This document shows, piece after piece, positions 36,198 to 37,788 of a stretch of DNA of 37,788 nt. Made by a program: the position numbers and the translations under genes. The stretch comes from Bacteroidales bacterium (GTDB lineage Bacteria; Bacteroidota; Bacteroidia; Bacteroidales; P3), in contig JAKSMO010000020.1 in assembly GCA_024400545.1 (NCBI GenBank), forward strand, positions 1-37,788, read 5' to 3'. Numbering within the stretch: position 1 is the stretch's first letter; each line of letters begins with the position of its first letter. Under the pieces are notes generated by a model. That model was not told the origin of the DNA and made no database searches. It saw only the letters and a list, made by a program, of their open reading frames with translations.

Positions 36198-36968
36198 ATG
36201 ATCCTCTTAAAGACTAAAGAAGAAATTGAACTGATACGTGATGCAGCCCGCCTCGTCGGTAAATCTCTCGCCGAGGTGGGCCGTCATATACGTCCCGGTG
36301 TGACTACTGCCTTCTTGGATAAGATTGGCGAGCAGTTTATCCGCGATAATGGCGGCATCCCCTTATGCAAAGGATACGAAGGATTCCCTTCTGCTTTTTG
36401 TATTTCGGTCAATGATGTCGTAGTCCATGGTATACCCAGCGAAGAAATCTTCATCAAGGAAGGCGATAATATTACACTTGACTGTGTAGTCGAGCTTAAT
36501 GGTTATTGCGGTGACTCTGCCTACACGTTTACATGTGGCGAAGTTAGTCCTGAGATGGAGCGATTGCTTAAAACTACCAAAGAGGCTCTTTATATAGGAC
36601 TTGATAAATGCAAAGCTGGCAACCGTATCGGTGATATTGGCAGTGCGGTCCAGATGCATTGCGAAAAGAATGGCTATAATGTGGTCCGCGAGCTTTGTGG
36701 CCACGGTGTAGGCATCAAGATGCATGAAAGTCCCAATGTACCCAACTATGGTGTTCGCGGCACTGGCCCTCTTTTGAAAGAAGGTATGGTAATTGCTGTA
36801 GAGCCTATGGTTTGCATGGGAAGCAAAAATGTCAAGTTCTCGAAAGAAGACGGTTGGACCTGCCGTACTAAAGATGGCAAGCCTGCTGCACATTTCGAGC
36901 ATACTGTAGCCATTGGCGCAGATGGTCCTGACATTCTCTCGACATTCGACTTTATTGAAAACAATTAA
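36198..36968 (+). CDS. map: Methionine aminopeptidase, type I
   Basis: A 256-aa M24A metallopeptidase that removes initiator Met. All five metal ligands can be placed: Asp95, Asp106, His169 (GHGVG), Glu202 (VEPM) and Glu234 (FEHT). The substrate-site His77 (VVHGIP) is present. There is no N-terminal zinc-finger extension, so it is the short bacterial form (MetAP1a). It sits 17 bases after secY. Confidence 0.98.
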   Translation: MILLKTKEEIELIRDAARLVGKSLAEVGRHIRPGVTTAFLDKIGEQFIRDNGGIPLCKGYEGFPSAFCISVNDVVVHGIPSEEIFIKEGDNITLDCVVELNGYCGDSAYTFTCGEVSPEMERLLKTTKEALYIGLDKCKAGNRIGDIGSAVQMHCEKNGYNVVRELCGHGVGIKMHESPNVPNYGVRGTGPLLKEGMVIAVEPMVCMGSKNVKFSKEDGWTCRTKDGKPAAHFEHTVAIGADGPDILSTFDFIENN

Positions 36969-36989
36969 TTTTTTATACACGATAAGTAA

Positions 36990-37208
36990 ATGGCAAAACA
37001 ATCATCCATACAGTTGGACGGAACAGTAACCGAGTCTCTGGGTAACGCAATGTTTCGCGTTGAATTGGAGAACGGGCATCAGATCATCGCTCACATCTCC
37101 GGCAAGATGCGTATGCATTATATCAAGATTCTCCCTGGCGACAAAGTTTCCATCGAGATGTCTCCCTATGACCTTACAAAGGGCCGTATCACTTATCGCC
37201 ACAAATAG
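36990..37208 (+). CDS. infA: Translation initiation factor IF-1
   Basis: A 72-aa OB-fold S1-like protein that occupies the A site during initiation. The pattern [20 protein letters not shown] and the end [15 protein letters not shown] are diagnostic. Its place between map and rpmJ is the usual Bacteroidota arrangement. Confidence 0.99.
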   Translation: MAKQSSIQLDGTVTESLGNAMFRVELENGHQIIAHISGKMRMHYIKILPGDKVSIEMSPYDLTKGRITYRHK

Positions 37209-37265
37209 GTCGAGCGGATTGTTAATAGAATGTTGAAAAGATTTATCGCATAAATATAATAAAAA

Positions 37266-37382
37266 ATGAAAGTAAGAGTTTCTGTAAAGAAAAGATCCCC
37301 CGAATGCAAGGTTGTACGCCGTCACGGGGTTGTCTATGTAATCAACAAGAAGAATCCTAAGTTCAAACAAAGACAAGGATAA
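37266..37382 (+). CDS. rpmJ: 50S ribosomal protein L36, cysteine-poor form
   Basis: A 38-aa L36 ([17 protein letters not shown]...[13 protein letters not shown]). Of the zinc ligands seen in the C+ form only Cys14 remains, so it is the zinc-independent form. It lies between infA and rpsM, as expected. Confidence 0.97.
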   Translation: MKVRVSVKKRSPECKVVRRHGVVYVINKKNPKFKQRQG

Positions 37383-37412
37383 TTAACTAACAAAAAGAGA
37401 AAAGAATAATTT

Positions 37413-37788
37413 ATGGCACGTATTGCAGGTATTGACTTACCCAAAAACAAAAGAGGCGTTATAGGTCTGACCTATATCTACGGCATCGGAAGAAGTCTTG
37501 CTTCTGAGATTCTGGCCAAAGCTGGTATCGACGAGAACAAGAAAGTCCAGGACTGGTCTGACGAAGAGCAGAACACCCTTCGTACTATCATCAATGATGA
37601 GTACAAAGTTGAGGGCGCCCTCCGTTCCGAAGTACAGATGAACATCAAGCGTTTGATGGATATCGGCTGCTATCGCGGAATCCGTCATCGTCTGGGTCTT
37701 CCTCTCCGTGGTCAGAGCACCAAGAACAACGCTCGTACTCGTAAGGGTAAGAAGAAAACTATCGCTAACAAGAAGAAAGCTACCAAGT
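37413..37788 (+). CDS. rpsM: 30S ribosomal protein S13, cut by window end
   Basis: The first 125 codons of S13 are present: [26 protein letters not shown], then [22 protein letters not shown], ending in a Lys-rich tail (quoted hallmarks at residues 1-26 and about 91-112). S13 is normally about 125 aa, so only the stop and perhaps one or two residues are missing. rpsK would be expected next. Confidence 0.98.
   Translation, partial: MARIAGIDLPKNKRGVIGLTYIYGIGRSLASEILAKAGIDENKKVQDWSDEEQNTLRTIINDEYKVEGALRSEVQMNIKRLMDIGCYRGIRHRLGLPLRGQSTKNNARTRKGKKKTIANKKKATK

Overview
The window looks like chromosome from an uncultured Bacteroidota bacterium, most likely order Bacteroidales. Four lines of evidence agree. 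The promoters have the phylum's TTTG-N19/20-TAnnTTTG form. Start codons follow A-rich stretches rather than clear Shine-Dalgarno sites. Several secreted proteins end in type IX secretion (T9SS) sorting domains. The ribosomal proteins have Bacteroidota features, including a cysteine-poor L36 and a long S14 without zinc cysteines. The genus cannot be fixed from sequence alone.

Layout. (1) 1-646: a tRNA-Ser(UGA) on the minus strand with its own promoter and terminator, plus small palindromes. (2) 647-4066: mfd, the transcription-repair coupling factor, on the plus strand. (3) 4487-21274: a minus-strand block of five secreted proteins. In plus-strand order these are an IgGFc-binding-like protein with a type B T9SS signal, a 245-aa secreted protein of unknown function, a 1480-aa Fn3/adhesin/CUB/InlB-repeat surface protein, a 1108-aa protein with cohesin-like domains and Cys-Asp-Ser repeats, and a 1382-aa subtilisin-like protease with a dockerin-like domain. 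(4) 21838-37788: the plus-strand ribosomal cluster rpsL-rpsG-fusA-rpsJ...secY-map-infA-rpmJ-rpsM. It is colinear with the usual S10/spc/alpha order and is cut by the window end just before the S13 stop.

Two systems stand out. First, a cobalamin riboswitch (13293-13491, minus strand) sits directly upstream of the 1480-aa T9SS surface protein with no transporter gene between them. This suggests a large cell-surface protein made under corrinoid limitation, possibly for corrinoid capture. Second, the protease with a dockerin-like domain lies 13 bp upstream of a gene for three cohesin-like domains, and both products carry type A T9SS tails. That is the arrangement expected of a small cellulosome-like surface complex built around a protease.

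The ribosomal cluster reads as one long transcription unit from a strong promoter at 21725-21755. Most gaps are under 35 bp. Several of the longer gaps carry stem-loops (rpsL-rpsG, rplW-rplB, rpsC-rplP, rpsN-rpsH, rpmD-rplO, rplO-secY), which could be RNA processing or attenuation points. A promoter-like sequence also lies inside the 3' part of rplD.
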